From assembly GCA_019316985.1 (NCBI GenBank), contig CP079215.1:3720001-3784000 (forward strand): a stretch of 64,000 nt of DNA, read 5' to 3'. This stretch comes from Paraniabella defluvii. Lineage in GTDB: Bacteria > Bacteroidota > Bacteroidia > Chitinophagales > Chitinophagaceae. Position numbers and translations under genes: made by a program. This document shows, piece by piece, positions 1 to 10,269 of this stretch. Numbering within the stretch: position 1 is the first letter of the stretch; each line of letters opens with the position of its first letter. The notes below the pieces were generated by a model. That model was not told the origin of the DNA. It saw only the letters and a program-made list of their open reading frames with translations, and searched no databases.

Positions 1-182
1 TCGGCGCAGTCGTAGGTTTTTTCTATTGGAAATTTATCGGTTGCAGTACGGGAAGTTGCGCCATTACCTCCAATCCGGTTAACAGTACCCTGTACGGTGC
101 AGCTATGGGCGGGTTGCTGTTATCAACATTTAAAAAAGACAAAAAAGAGTATGACGTTTCAGGAGATAATAAACAGCGATAA
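1..182 (+). CDS. DUF6132 family small membrane protein, 3' end
   Basis: The frame starting at base 3 gives 59 residues and a TAA at 180-182; the 5' end lies outside the window. The residues [18 protein letters not shown] followed by a GGLL hydrophobic end match what I recall of the DUF6132 family, small membrane proteins with a conserved Cys-x5-Cys motif (here GCSTGSC). Function is unknown. It overlaps the start of the thioredoxin gene by 32 bases, so the two are probably translated together at the head or middle of a sulfur-handling operon. Confidence 0.7.
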   Translation, partial: GAVVGFFYWKFIGCSTGSCAITSNPVNSTLYGAAMGGLLLSTFKKDKKEYDVSGDNKQR

Positions 183-444
183 GCCCGTATTGGTAGATTT
201 CTTTGCCGAATGGTGCGGACCCTGTAAAATGATGTCGCCCATTCTGGAAGAATTAAAGCAGCGTGTAGGCGATGATGCAAGCATCATCAAAATTGATGTG
301 GACAAGAACCCGCAGGCAGCAGCAGCTTATCAGGTGCGGGGTGTGCCTACGCTCATTATATTTAAAAAGGGAGAAATACGCTGGCGGCAGTCCGGTATTT
401 TCCCGGCGAATGAACTGGAAAGATTGATTAACGAAAACAGATAA
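151..444 (+). CDS. Thioredoxin family protein
   Basis: This is a 97-residue single-domain thioredoxin with the active site WCGPC (C22, C25) and the cis-proline in GVPT (P66). An in-frame TTG-type extension from 97 exists, but ATG 151 gives a normal thioredoxin N-terminus and sits just inside the end of the upstream DUF6132 gene. There is no signal peptide, so it should act in the cytoplasm as a dithiol reductant. The neighbours (YeeE/YedE transporter, rhodanese) suggest it reduces persulfides or disulfides formed during sulfur import. The frame is intact. Confidence 0.93.
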   Translation: MTFQEIINSDKPVLVDFFAEWCGPCKMMSPILEELKQRVGDDASIIKIDVDKNPQAAAAYQVRGVPTLIIFKKGEIRWRQSGIFPANELERLINENR

Positions 445-450
445 TATATT

Positions 451-1013
451 ATGTTAGAATTTTTAAAACAACCGTGGGCTTGGTACGTTGCTGGCCCGTT
501 GGTCGGGCTGACCGTACCCTTACTTTTAATCATCGGTAACAAATCATTTGGTATCAGTTCCTCGCTACGGCATATATGCGCTTCCTGTATGCCTGCGGGT
601 ATCCCGTTCTTTAAATACGATTGGAAAAAGAAGTGTGGAACCTTTTTTTTGTGTTCGGGATATTTTTGGGCGGAGCCATTGCCTTTAATCTTTTGTCAAA
701 TCCGGCTCCTATTGAGGTCAATCCAAAACTGGCACAGGAATTAGCGGGCTATGGCATTACCAACTATAACAATTTAATCCCTGAAGATATTATGAACTGG
801 CAATCCTTATTTACCCTAAAGGGTTTTGTCCTGATGGTAGCCGGAGGTTTTCTGGTAGGCTTCGGAACACGCTATGCGGGTGGCTGTACAAGCGGACACG
901 CCATTATGGGCTTATCAAATTTACAGTTGCCCTCACTGATTGCCACCATTTGTTTTATGATTGGAGGCTTCATTATGGCAAACCTGTTTTTACCTTTTAT
1001 ACTTTCACTTTAA
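451..1013 (+). CDS. YeeE/YedE sulfur-transporter half (first), frameshifted
   Basis: This is a membrane protein of the YeeE/YedE family, which imports thiosulfate or related sulfur compounds. The first part (451-630) carries a transmembrane segment and a CASCMPAG motif. The second part, in another frame from about 621, carries the family signature [11 protein letters not shown] and three more membrane segments. Adding one A to the A5 run at 623-627 joins them as WKKEVWN. The 7-base gap after thioredoxin and the second half at 1026 show an operon. Bacteroidota usually encode the transporter as two half-size proteins, as here. Confidence 0.85.
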
Positions 1014-1025
1014 CCTCGACAAGAA

Positions 1026-1525
1026 ATGCAACAGAACAGAGATACAGAAAAAGATTTACAGCTTCGTGAACTGGATGCGATGTGTGTCAACGAAAGCCGT
1101 TTGGAACACAAATGGTATCATAACATCAAATACCTGATAATCGGTATAATGTTCGGTATCGTATTCGTGAAATCGGAAGTCATAAGCTGGTTCCGCATAC
1201 AGGAAATGTTTCGCCTGCAATCGTTCCATATGTATGGTATCATCGGGAGTGCGGTCATAACAGGTATGACTTCCATTTTTCTGATAAAGAAATTCAACAT
1301 CAAAACCATTTACGGCGAACCCATTAAGATTGCTCCCAAAACATTCAATAAAGGGCAAATCTATGGCGGTCTGATTTTCGGTTTGGGCTGGGCAATAACC
1401 GGAGCCTGTCCGGGTCCGCTGTTTGCACAAATTGGAACGGGGCTACCGTTATTACCGTTACTCTATTGAGTGCCATTGCAGGTACTTGGGTATATGGCTT
1501 GCTAAGGGAAAAACTGCCGCATTAA
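1026..1525 (+). CDS. YeeE/YedE sulfur-transporter half (second), frameshifted
   Basis: This is the second half-size YeeE/YedE membrane protein, with an N-terminal cytoplasmic stretch of about 35 residues and then three or four membrane segments. The conserved motif TGACPGPLFAQIGTG carries the cysteine thought to handle the sulfur substrate in this family. After it the frame breaks at the G4 run near 1439-1442. One added G restores a normal end (...LLREKLPH) with TAA at 1523-1525. It starts 12 bases after the first half, so the pair probably forms one transporter. Confidence 0.85.
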
Positions 1526-1534
1526 TTAACGCTT

Positions 1535-2269
1535 ATGTATCGGTTTAAAAGATTGCTGATAACGGCAATGTGGGTTTCTATTGCCCAAACTTTGACCGCA
1601 CAGCATCATTACAATGCTTGGTTCCGCACTACATTAAGCATTCCATTGGAAGATAAATTCAGGACGGATGTAGAGTTTCAGCACAGGCGGCAAAACGGTT
1701 TTGAAAACAAAAATATGCTGGATAATAACTTGATGTTCACATTCAGGGATTGGGTACATTACCAGCATAACCCAAACTTAAAGTTTTCCGTTTCGCCGTT
1801 TGCCTATTTTTCCCACTATCGCATTATCCAGGATAAAGCAGATAATGAGGCTGCGCCCAATAGCGAGGTACGGTTTTCAGTAGCGCAAGAATTACAGCAC
1901 AAAATATACAAGCGTATTTACCTTGTGAACAGGAATGCTTTGGAATACCGCATTATCAAGAATGTCCCAAACAACATTACAAGGTTTCGCACACGTTTCG
2001 GCGGTCGGTACGAATTGACCGAACACCTTAAACTAACCGTATTCGACGAGTTCTTTATCAACGTAGCGGGAACTTCTTCTTCAGCACAGTTTGCCGACCA
2101 TAACAGGGCAGGTCTGAACATTGAATACCGCGTATTACCCAACCTGAAATTTGATGTCGGCTACCTATATCTTATCCGGTTTTCTATCCCGTCGGCATCC
2201 GGCAATATCAGGTTATACGAAAACAATATGTTTCTGAATTTGACCTATCAACTGAAAAAGAACAAGTAA
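1535..2269 (+). CDS. DUF2490 domain outer-membrane protein
   Basis: This is an intact 244-residue protein with a signal peptide (residues 1 to about 22, cleavage after TLTAQ). The rest is rich in alternating aromatic and polar residues, ending in an amphipathic strand (FLNLTYQLKK) typical of an outer-membrane beta barrel. The pattern matches DUF2490, a Bacteroidota family of putative outer-membrane proteins without a known substrate. It lies 9 bases after the YeeE/YedE pair, so it may provide outer-membrane passage for the same sulfur substrate; that role is inferred from position only. Confidence 0.8.
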   Translation: MYRFKRLLITAMWVSIAQTLTAQHHYNAWFRTTLSIPLEDKFRTDVEFQHRRQNGFENKNMLDNNLMFTFRDWVHYQHNPNLKFSVSPFAYFSHYRIIQDKADNEAAPNSEVRFSVAQELQHKIYKRIYLVNRNALEYRIIKNVPNNITRFRTRFGGRYELTEHLKLTVFDEFFINVAGTSSSAQFADHNRAGLNIEYRVLPNLKFDVGYLYLIRFSIPSASGNIRLYENNMFLNLTYQLKKNK

Positions 2270-2294
2270 GACCACAACACCAACATCTACTTTA

Positions 2295-2338
2295 TGTAAC
2301 AAAAGTTACAGTACAGGAGGACAGATAATCTAAATTTG
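2295..2338 (+). promoter_or_regulatory. Promoter with Crp/Fnr-like site for the MBL-rhodanese gene
   Basis: A perfect dyad TGTAAC-AAAA-GTTACA lies at 2295-2310, and a Bacteroidota -7 box TAAATTTG at 2331-2338. Transcription should start near 2342, so the dyad centre is at about -40, the class II activator position. No TTTG -33 element is seen, which fits activator dependence. The dyad resembles sites of Crp/Fnr-family regulators. No such regulator is encoded in the window. Confidence 0.6.
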
Positions 2339-2361
2339 CGGGTTACGAATTTCTAATAAAG

Positions 2362-3840
2362 ATGATTATGCTGACCAAAGCAAAATTTACGGCTACCATA
2401 GCCTTATTTATAATCTTGTTTTTACAGGGAAATAAATTACAAGCCCAAAGCTATTTTTTCGAGCGGGTATATGATGAAACACTGGCGCAGGCAAGTTTTG
2501 TGATAGGCGATTTGAAAACCAGAGAAGCCATTGTCATAGACCCGAAGCGGGATATAGATACTTACTTGGAAATTGCCAAAGCCAACAATCTCAATATAAC
2601 CAAAGTAGCCGAAACACATATCCACGCCGATTTTTAAGCGGTTCCCGTGAACTGGCAGCCGTTACAGGTGCAGGGCTGTTCCTGTCCGACGAGGGCGGCA
2701 CAGACTGGCAATATCAGTTTCCACACACGGGGCTGAAAGACGGCAGCAGCATCCCTGTCGGGCAGGTGCAATTGAAAGTAATGCACGCCCGGACACACGC
2801 CCGAAAGCATCACTTTTTTGGTAAGAGACACGAAAGTTCCAGCCACACCACAAAGAGCCATTACGGGAGATTTTATTTTCGTGGGCGATGTTGGTCGTCC
2901 TGACCTCCTGGAGAAAGCAGCCGGGCAAGTCGGCTCACAGGAACTTGGCGCAAAACAGCTTTATGCTTCTATTCAAAAGTTTTCCCGATTGCCCGACGAT
3001 TTGGAGATATGGGCAGGACACGGAGCAGGTTCGTTCTGTGGCAAGAGCCTAAGCACCATTCCACATTCTACCTTAAAAGAAGAAAAGCAGAACAGCAAAG
3101 CCTTTCAATTTAAAAATGATGAAAAAGGTTTTATAAAATACATTTTGGACGGACAGCCGACCCCGCCCAACTATTTTGCCGTGATGAAACAACTCAACAA
3201 GGTGGAACGTCCGTTGCTCATTCAGGTTCCCTTACACCCCAAACTCAATCCTATGGCATTTCAAAAAGCCATTGACAACAAATTGCTGGTTATTGATACC
3301 CGCAGCAAAAACGAGGTTGCCAAAGGTCACATTCCGGGCAGCCTGCATATCGAAAACGGAAAATCATTTTCCACTTGGGTAGGTTCTTTGATAGATTATC
3401 AACCTCAAATCGTATTGATTACCGATGAAAGCCACACGGAAGACTTGACCCGTAAGCTGATGCGTATCGGGATGGATAATATCTACGGTTTTGCGACCGA
3501 CTTGGATAAGATGAATGTGGCACTGGAAAAATCCGACCTCGTTAGTATCGGGGAACTGAAAAAGCACTTGGATAAAAAAGACGTTCAAATCATAGATGTG
3601 CGAACCGAGAGCGAATACCATAACGGACACATCAAAGGTGTGGAAAATATGGTGCTGACCTCATTGGAAAACAACTTGGACAAAATCAGCAAAGACAAAC
3701 CTGTTATCGTGCATTGTCAAAGCGGGGTACGGGCAGCAATGGCATATTCCCTACTGAAAAGGAACGGCGTGAAAAATCTTAAAATGTATTCGGGAGGTAT
3801 CAACGAATGGACGGAACAAAAAAACGAGTTAGTGAAATAA
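2362..3840 (+). CDS. MBL-fold hydrolase with two rhodanese domains (persulfide dioxygenase-like), frameshifted
   Basis: A signal peptide (MIMLTKAKF... to QAQS) precedes a metallo-beta-lactamase domain with the metal motif THIHAD and FLSGS. Later come GDVGRPDLLE and the WAGHGAGSFCG segment found in ETHE1-like persulfide dioxygenases. Two rhodanese domains follow. The first (DTRSKNEVAKGHIPGS) lacks an obvious catalytic Cys; the second has the active loop CQSGVRA. Two breaks, one T lost near 2631-2635 and two bases lost near 2787-2793, split the frame. Repaired, it has about 493 residues. Family knowledge suggests oxidation of glutathione or protein persulfides plus sulfur transfer, here probably in the periplasm. 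Confidence 0.85.
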
Positions 3841-3867
3841 GAGTTTCTTCAGATAGTGTAAAATCAT

Positions 3868-3895
3868 AAAAGGGGTGCGTGGAAACACCTCTTTT
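3868..3895 (+). terminator. Rho-independent terminator
   Basis: The arms AAAAGGGGTG (3868-3877) and CACCTCTTTT (3886-3895) pair over 10 bases with one G-T wobble, around an 8-base loop, and end in a T run. It lies 28 bases after the rhodanese gene and should end the sulfur-transport operon. Confidence 0.75.
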
Positions 3896-4021
3896 CTTAA
3901 CCATAGTAAATGAGCATATATAAGCAAACTGCATCATATTTCACTGTTTTTCGTGTTAAAAAGCATAAAACAGGCGTAATTGTTTGCGACGTTAATCAAA
4001 TAAAACTATTTTTGTAAATTG

Positions 4022-4440
4022 ATGAACAGGACTATACCAAATATTTTAGCGAATTGCAAGCGATACTTTTTAGTATTCGCAGCAATGCTTTTGGTATTGC
4101 TTACGTCCTGTGCTGTCAAGACAAGCATTAAAAATCTGGTTGGTATTCCCTGAAAACAGAACGGAGCGTACCTAAAGCCAATCACAACCTTTCAACCAAT
4201 ACGCTTGCGAATTGTTCTCAACTTAATGTTGAAGACACCCAAATCGTTCAAAAAAATTCTTTCAAGGCGAACGATTTATTACCTGCCGTTATCTTAACGG
4301 CTGCATTTCTTTTTCTGCTTGGGGTACCTCCTGTAAGCAACGAAAACAAACATCCTCTTTACAGCAGTAGCGGGAAAATCCGAAGCGCTATTCCTATCTT
4401 TTTGGAATACCGGAAACTCATCATCCATTACGCCTGCTAA
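4022..4440 (+). CDS. Small hypothetical membrane or lipoprotein, frameshifted
   Basis: ATG 4022 opens a signal-like segment ending LLTSCAVKTS, which could be a lipobox or a membrane anchor. The frame stops at 4152. One frame over, a continuous reading gives a soluble stretch, then a hydrophobic helix (LPAVILTAAFLFLLGV) and a tail ending HYAC with TAA at 4438-4440. Joined, the product is about 139 residues. I do not recognise the family. Its place just before TolC and the RND pump resembles small accessory genes found ahead of metal-efflux operons, but no metal-binding motif is visible. Confidence 0.5.
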
Positions 4441-4508
4441 TTCCCCTTTTCCTATTGACCGCACCCGTTCGATGGGAATTTCTGTTGTTTTCATTTTAAA
4501 ATAATCTT

Positions 4509-4526
4509 GGGTCGCCTTTGCGACCT
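4509..4526. promoter_or_regulatory. Hairpin or operator dyad upstream of TolC
   Basis: GGTCGC-CTTT-GCGACC is a perfect 6-bp dyad at 4510-4525, extended by a wobble pair, 22 bases before the TolC start. It has no T run, so it is more likely an operator or an RNA leader structure than a terminator. Confidence 0.35.
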
Positions 4527-4547
4527 CTCCAAAATTTGTAGCGTAAT

Positions 4548-5926
4548 ATGATAAAACATATTAGGGCGACCGCACTATTGTGGTTAGCCGTTGTTGCTGC
4601 GTTTCCGTTATATGCGCAGCAGCAAAAGGAACATACTTTAGGCAGCCTGTGGTCTAAGGTCGAAGAAAATTATCCCGGAGTTGGAGCCAAAATGTCGGCG
4701 ATAGATGCCGCAAAGTATAACCAACGGGCGGTAAAGGCTATATGCTGCCGCAGGTAAACGCACAGGCACAGAATACCTACGGTACTTACGAGGAAGCGCA
4801 GGCGGATTTTTCCCGCAGCCAGGCTTTTTCAACGTAAATGGTTCCGTGCCGTTAGGCGGCAGTACCACCGCAGCCAATACCTTTGGCTCCGCCATTGTTA
4901 ATTGGGAACTGTTCTCTTTCGGAAAGCTCCGCAAGCAGAACGAGGCTGCGGGTGCTTTATACGACAAATCGGTCAGCGATAAAGATGCTTATATCCTCAA
5001 CCTTAAAAAGATATTATCCGAACGGTACATTGTCCTTTTATACAATGATGCCAAATTACAGTGGACGGAGAAGAACGCTGAACGCCTCGATGATATTCGC
5101 AAAATAACTTCGGGCTTGTCCGCTTCGGGTCTAAGACCTGCGGCAGATAGTCTGCTCGCCTCATCATCCTATGTACAGGCAATGGGCGAACACGATAAAT
5201 GGAACGGTTTAAAAACGCTTCCTTTATCCAGCTATTGGAACTGTACGGTAATGATACCGTCGATTATTCGGCATCAACCGGACGGTTTGCCAATCCCGCA
5301 GAAATTGGTCTGAACAAGGTAAACACCATCAATCCCTCACACCCCATTTTAGATGCTTTGGATAAGCAGTCCGAGTATTACACTTTGAGCGGCGAGGCAC
5401 AAAAAGGTCTTCTTTGCCCTCCATCAACCTGTTGGGCGGTTATGCCTACCGGGGTACGGGCATCAGCCCCAACGGTACGGTATCGGGAGCGTGGAAAGAC
5501 GGGTTTAGCAATACCACCAATAATTTTTTGGCGGGTATCGGCATTACGTGGAATTTGACGAGCCTCCATACCAACCGGATGAAAGGCGAGCAATTTTTTA
5601 AAGAAGCGGAAAGCACCAAATTACTCCATTCGCAATACGAACAGGCAATGCAGGCAGATTTATCCGCTTCGCAGGCAAAAATCGTTCAGCAGTACCAGCA
5701 GCTTCAGAAAACGAAACTTGCCGTACAGCAGTCGCAGGATGCCTATAATATGTACCTCGCAAGGTACAAGAGCGGTTTAATCACGTTGAGCGAACTGTTA
5801 CAGATACGCATCTTGCTGGAACAGGCGGAAAACGCCCGTATCGAGGCTTCCCGTGATTATTGGGTATTGCTGGCTTATGAAGCGGAGCTGACTGCCGATT
5901 TCGACTTTTTGTTTAACAACCTTTAA
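4548..5926 (+). CDS. TolC family outer-membrane efflux protein, frameshifted
   Basis: The signal peptide MIKHIRATALLWLAVVAAFPLYAQ is followed by the TolC pattern of two long helical hairpins with conserved NWELFSFGKLRKQ and, in the second half, GIGITWNLTSLHTNRMKGE and ARYKSGLITLSELLQ. At least four single-base breaks (near 4735, 4835, 5205 and 5405) split it. The pieces join in order to about 460 residues, the normal length. It forms the outer-membrane channel of the tripartite efflux system encoded just downstream. Inference: the pump exports a toxic or reactive product linked to the sulfur genes, or a metal. Confidence 0.85.
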
Positions 5927-5936
5927 ATAATCGTAT

Positions 5937-8900
5937 ATGAACATTATAAGATTTGCGTTAAGGAAACCTATTGCGATTATGGTTGTCGTACTGGCGATAG
6001 CTTTCTTTTCCTACAATACCGTAAAAAAATAAACGTAGATATATTTCCCGAAGTGGAATTGCCTGCGATGTACGTCGCTATGCCCTACGGTGGGCTGTCG
6101 CCCGCTTATATGGACGGGTTTATGGCAAACGAGTTCCAAAAGGTGCTGCTGTTTGTAAGTGGCGTAAAAATATTGATTTCAAAAGTGTACAGGGTTTGAC
6201 CCTGATGAAGCTGACGTTTTATCCGGGAACGGATATGGCACAGGCTGCCGGGGAGGTATCCACGTCCGTATCAAGGGCAATGGGCTTCCTGCCGCCCGGA
6301 GCCGTCCCCGATGGTGGTAAGGTTTGATGGTAGTTCGCTTCCGGTAGGTAATCTCGTTTTTGAAAGCGACCAGCGTTCCGTAAATGAAATACAGACATTG
6401 GCATTGACCAAAATCAGACCAATGTTCGTACAAATCCCAGGCATTACTTCTCCCGCTCCTTTTGGCGGAAATGTACGATCCATTGTGATCAATATCGATC
6501 CTGACGCAATGCAAGCCAATGGATTAAGTCCCGAAGATATTACCGTTGCCATCACTAAAAATAGTCTTCCATCTCCTGCTGGAAATATTCGCATAGGAGA
6601 TGAAAACTTGATGGCTCCTATAAACTCTATCGCTAAAGGACCTGCAGAAATATTGAAGACCCCTGTAAAAACAAGCGACAACCGTACTATATATGTTGGC
6701 GATGTAGCCCGTGTGGAGGACGGAGCAGATCAAACAGTAGGCTACGCTTTGATAAACGGAAAACGTTCTGTTTACCTGCCTATTATCAAAAAAGCAGATG
6801 CCTCCACATTGGATGCCGTGGAGAACCTAAAAGCTGCCATTCCGATGCTGAAAGACCAATTACCTGAAGATGTAAAGGTCAGTTATGAATTTGACCAATC
6901 AAATTATATCGAACGTTCCCTTTCCAACCTTATACACAAGGTATTTTAGGAGCTGTTTTCACGGGATTGGTCATACTATTGTTCTTGGGAGACACACGTG
7001 GAGCTATCATTGTGGTATTGACTATTCCAATTGCCATTCTTACAGCAGTTACTGTTTTATATCTCTTAGGGCAAACCATAAATATCATGACATTGAGTGG
7101 CCTTGCTCTTTCCATCGGTATTCTCGTTGATGAAGCAACAGTAACCATAGAGAATATCCACCAACATATGGAAATGGGTAAACCCAAGCAACGGGCAATT
7201 ATAGATGCTTTAATTGAAATTTCTATACCGAAATTATTGATCTTACTATGTATTCTTGCTGTATTGACCCCTGCTTTCATTATGACAGGCATTCCTAGAG
7301 ATATGTTTATGCCTCTGTCGATGGCGGTTGCCTTTGCAATGATTGCATCCTTTTTGGCCTCACAGACCTTTGTACCGATACTGGCCAACTGGATGATGAG
7401 GAACAAGCACAACACAGAAGCCAATACTCCAAGAAAGCGAGCTTTTTTGAAAAATTCCGGGTAAACTATTCTTATAGGATGCGTAAATGGTCAAAAAGGC
7501 TATCCCACTTTTTGTTGTGTATGTGCTGGTGGCGAGTGCAATTGCTGGCGTTCTATTAACAGTTGTTGGCACTGATGTAATGCCTGTTTCCAACAACGGC
7601 GATTTTCAGATACGCATACAGGCTCCACAGGGAAGCAGAATAGAAAAAACAGAACGGATTGTTAAAGATATCACAGGAGATATCAAAGCAGAACTGCCTG
7701 ATAACGGTTTAAATATTACCTCTGCATTTGTAGGTATGCACCCGCAGGATCTCCGATAAATCCGATATTCCTTTTTAGTAATTCTTCTCACGAAGCTATA
7801 CTGCAAATATCTGTAAATAAAGAAGTGTATGATGGATCAATGGAAGAATTCAAAGAGAAAGTCCGTAAAAAGATTATAGAGAAGTACCCCGAAGTCGCTT
7901 TTAATTTCGAACCAATGGAACTGACCGAAAAGATTATGGGTCAGGGAGCGATGACGCCTATTGAAGTTAAAGTTGGAGCCAATCAGATAAAAGGTGCTTT
8001 TGCCCATGCATCAAAAATTGAAGCCAATTTAAAAAAGTTCCATATCTGCGTGATGTGCGTATTGCCGAACCTATTGCCTATCCGACAATGGAAATCGACG
8101 TAAACCGAGATCTTGCTGGACAATTCGGATTGACGATGCAGGATATTACACGTAGTCTTGTTACGGCTACATCATCGACACGCTTTACGGATAAGAACCT
8201 ATGGATTGATCCTAAATCAGGATTGGTTTTTCAAACACAGGTGCAAATTCCCGAGGGTATTATGTCGGAAGAAAGACTTCGATCACTTCCATTAAAAGCT
8301 GGAAGTCTTCGCCCGGTACTTGAAGATGTAGCAACCATACGAAGGGTTACTTCTCCTGCACAAGTAAACAGAAAGGGGCCTAACCGTTACGTTACCATTG
8401 TGGCTAACCTTTACGGAAAAGATTTAGGTACAGCTTCACGAGCAGTTAAACAAGCTATCAAAAATGCTGGAGAGCCACCTCGCGGAACTATTGTTTGGAC
8501 AGAAGGTACACTACAGCTTTTAGATGATACTTTGGGTAGTCTTTTGGCAGGTTTAGGCGTGGCAATTATAGCTATATTCCTTATGTTGTCGGCTTTTTAT
8601 CAATCGTTCAAAGTACCGCTTATTATTCTATCGGTATTACCTGCCGTGATTGCCGGTAGTCTTATCATTCTATTCCTCACAGGTAGTACGCTTAACCTGC
8701 AATCCTATATGGGTATTATTATGTCGCTTGGTGTGTCGGTTTCTAATGCAGTATTATTGGTTAATCAAGCCGAACATTATCGAAAAAAACTAGCACTTAA
8801 GCCTGCTAATGCTGCAAGGCTCGCTGCTTCGTCTAGGTTAAGACCAGTGTTGATGACAGCAGCGGCGATGCTTGCTGGAATGTTACCAATGGCAATGGGC

Positions 8901-9102
8901 TTAGGCGATGGAGCCGAACAAGTAGCACCCTGGGAAGAGCTGTTATCGGGGGCTGATTGCTTCCACTGTAACCATCTTGTTATTAGTTCCGCATTTCTTT
9001 TCTTCCCTAATGTCGAGGACTTCAATAATCAGTCCTTCGTTAGACCCTGATGATGCAGACAGTAGGTATTATGCAGAACAGTCCGATAAACAAACGATAT
9101 AA
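5937..9102 (+). CDS. RND efflux permease (AcrB/HAE1-like), frameshifted
   Basis: The protein begins MNIIRFALRKPIAIMVVVLA, a typical RND first membrane helix. It then shows VDIFPEVELP, the periplasmic porter domains, TM4 with SGLALSIGILVDEATVTIENI, and the second-half helices with LQSYMGIIMSLGVSVSNAVLLVNQ. Around eight single-base breaks occur (near 6029, 6170, 6310, 6940, 7463, 7750, 8030 and 8930). The repaired protein is about 1,055 residues and ends at 9102 (...SDKQTI), not at the earlier in-frame stop at 9050. TM4 lacks the Asp-Asp pair of AcrB, so substrate and coupling cannot be told. Base composition drops in the middle; see findings. Confidence 0.85.
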
Positions 9103-9122
9103 TAAACTTAAAAACAAAAACA

Positions 9123-10250
9123 ATGTATCACAGCATTTCACTCAATAAAAAATCAACAACCATACTGGCATTTACCATATCAATGGTATTGTTGCTATCA
9201 GCTTGTTCACAAAAAGAGCAGGAAAAAGGACAAACGCAAAATGAGCAGGCAAAACCTGTAAACTATAAAACGGCTCCTCTACAGGTCATCAATCCCGAGT
9301 ACGAAATATCCGTTCCAGCAGAACTCAAACCTTTCGAGCAGGTAGCGGTTTATGCAAAGGTTACAGGGTTTGTAAAACAAATGTATGTTGACCGAGGAGA
9401 CCGAGTTCGCAAAGGTCAGCTTTTAGCCGTACTCGAAGCTCCGAAATGCAACAACAGTATCTTTCTGATAAATCTACAGAGCAAAAGGTTTATAGTGATT
9501 ACCTGTATGCAAAACAGGCTTATGACAGATTGGTAACAGCTTCCAAAACAACGGGAGCGGTTGCGGATATCGAACTTGACAGAGCTAAAAGTGCGATGGA
9601 AAGTGCTAAGTCTGCTTTTGATGCTTCTAAAGCGGGAACGGCACATTCTTCACAGTTACAAAAGTACCTTCGTCTTACAGCACCGTTTGATGGCATAATA
9701 ACCCAAAGGAATGTTTCGGTCGGAGCATTGGCAGGAACAGGAAGCAATACGCCCTTATTTATGATGGCGCAGAGCAATAAGCTCCGCCTTACTTTATCCC
9801 TGCCCGAAAAACACGCATCATCTGTACAGGAGGGTATGCCCGCTACGTTTACCGTAAGCTCGCAGCCAGGTAAGAAGTTTAATGCCAAACTTTCCCGCAC
9901 ATCAGGTTTGCTCGACCAGCAAGACCGTTCCCTTACTTTGAGTTTGACGTAAGCAATCCGTCAGGCGAATTGCAGGGAGGCGATTACGCACAGGTCAAGT
10001 TAAAGTTGAAGCGTAAAAGCCCATCCAATTGGGTGCAGACCAAGAGTGTCTTAAATACACAGTCGGGAACGTATGTACTGACGTTGAACAACGACGAAGT
10101 AAAACGGATTGCCGTTAATGAGGGCATCCGTTTAGATACGCTTACGGAAGTCTTCGGCAATCTTTCGCCGGAGGACAAAATCATTATCAAGCCATCCGAA
10201 GAAATCAAAGAGGGTAAAACCGAGCCTGCGAGTTCATCGAAGATAATTAA
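9123..10250 (+). CDS. RND periplasmic adaptor (membrane fusion) lipoprotein, frameshifted
   Basis: A lipoprotein signal (MVLLLSAC) is followed by the adaptor pattern: VPAELKPFEQVAVYAKVTGF (lipoyl half), DRGDRVRKGQLLAVLEAP, a helical hairpin rich in Ala, Lys and Gln, then the second lipoyl half LRLTAPFDGIITQRNV and beta-barrel strands. Breaks lie near 9445 and 9945. As written, the frame runs on into the following TlpA gene. One missing or extra base near the end would give a stop at 10248-10250 or 10244-10246, so I place the end there. It links the RND permease to TolC. Confidence 0.8.
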
Positions 10251-10269
10251 TTCACAAAAAAATAAGGAT

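Noticed and set aside
4294..4494. Minus-strand frame opposite the small exported protein
   Set aside because: It overlaps the plus-strand reading, which has a signal-like segment and a helix. The minus-strand product has no recognisable features.
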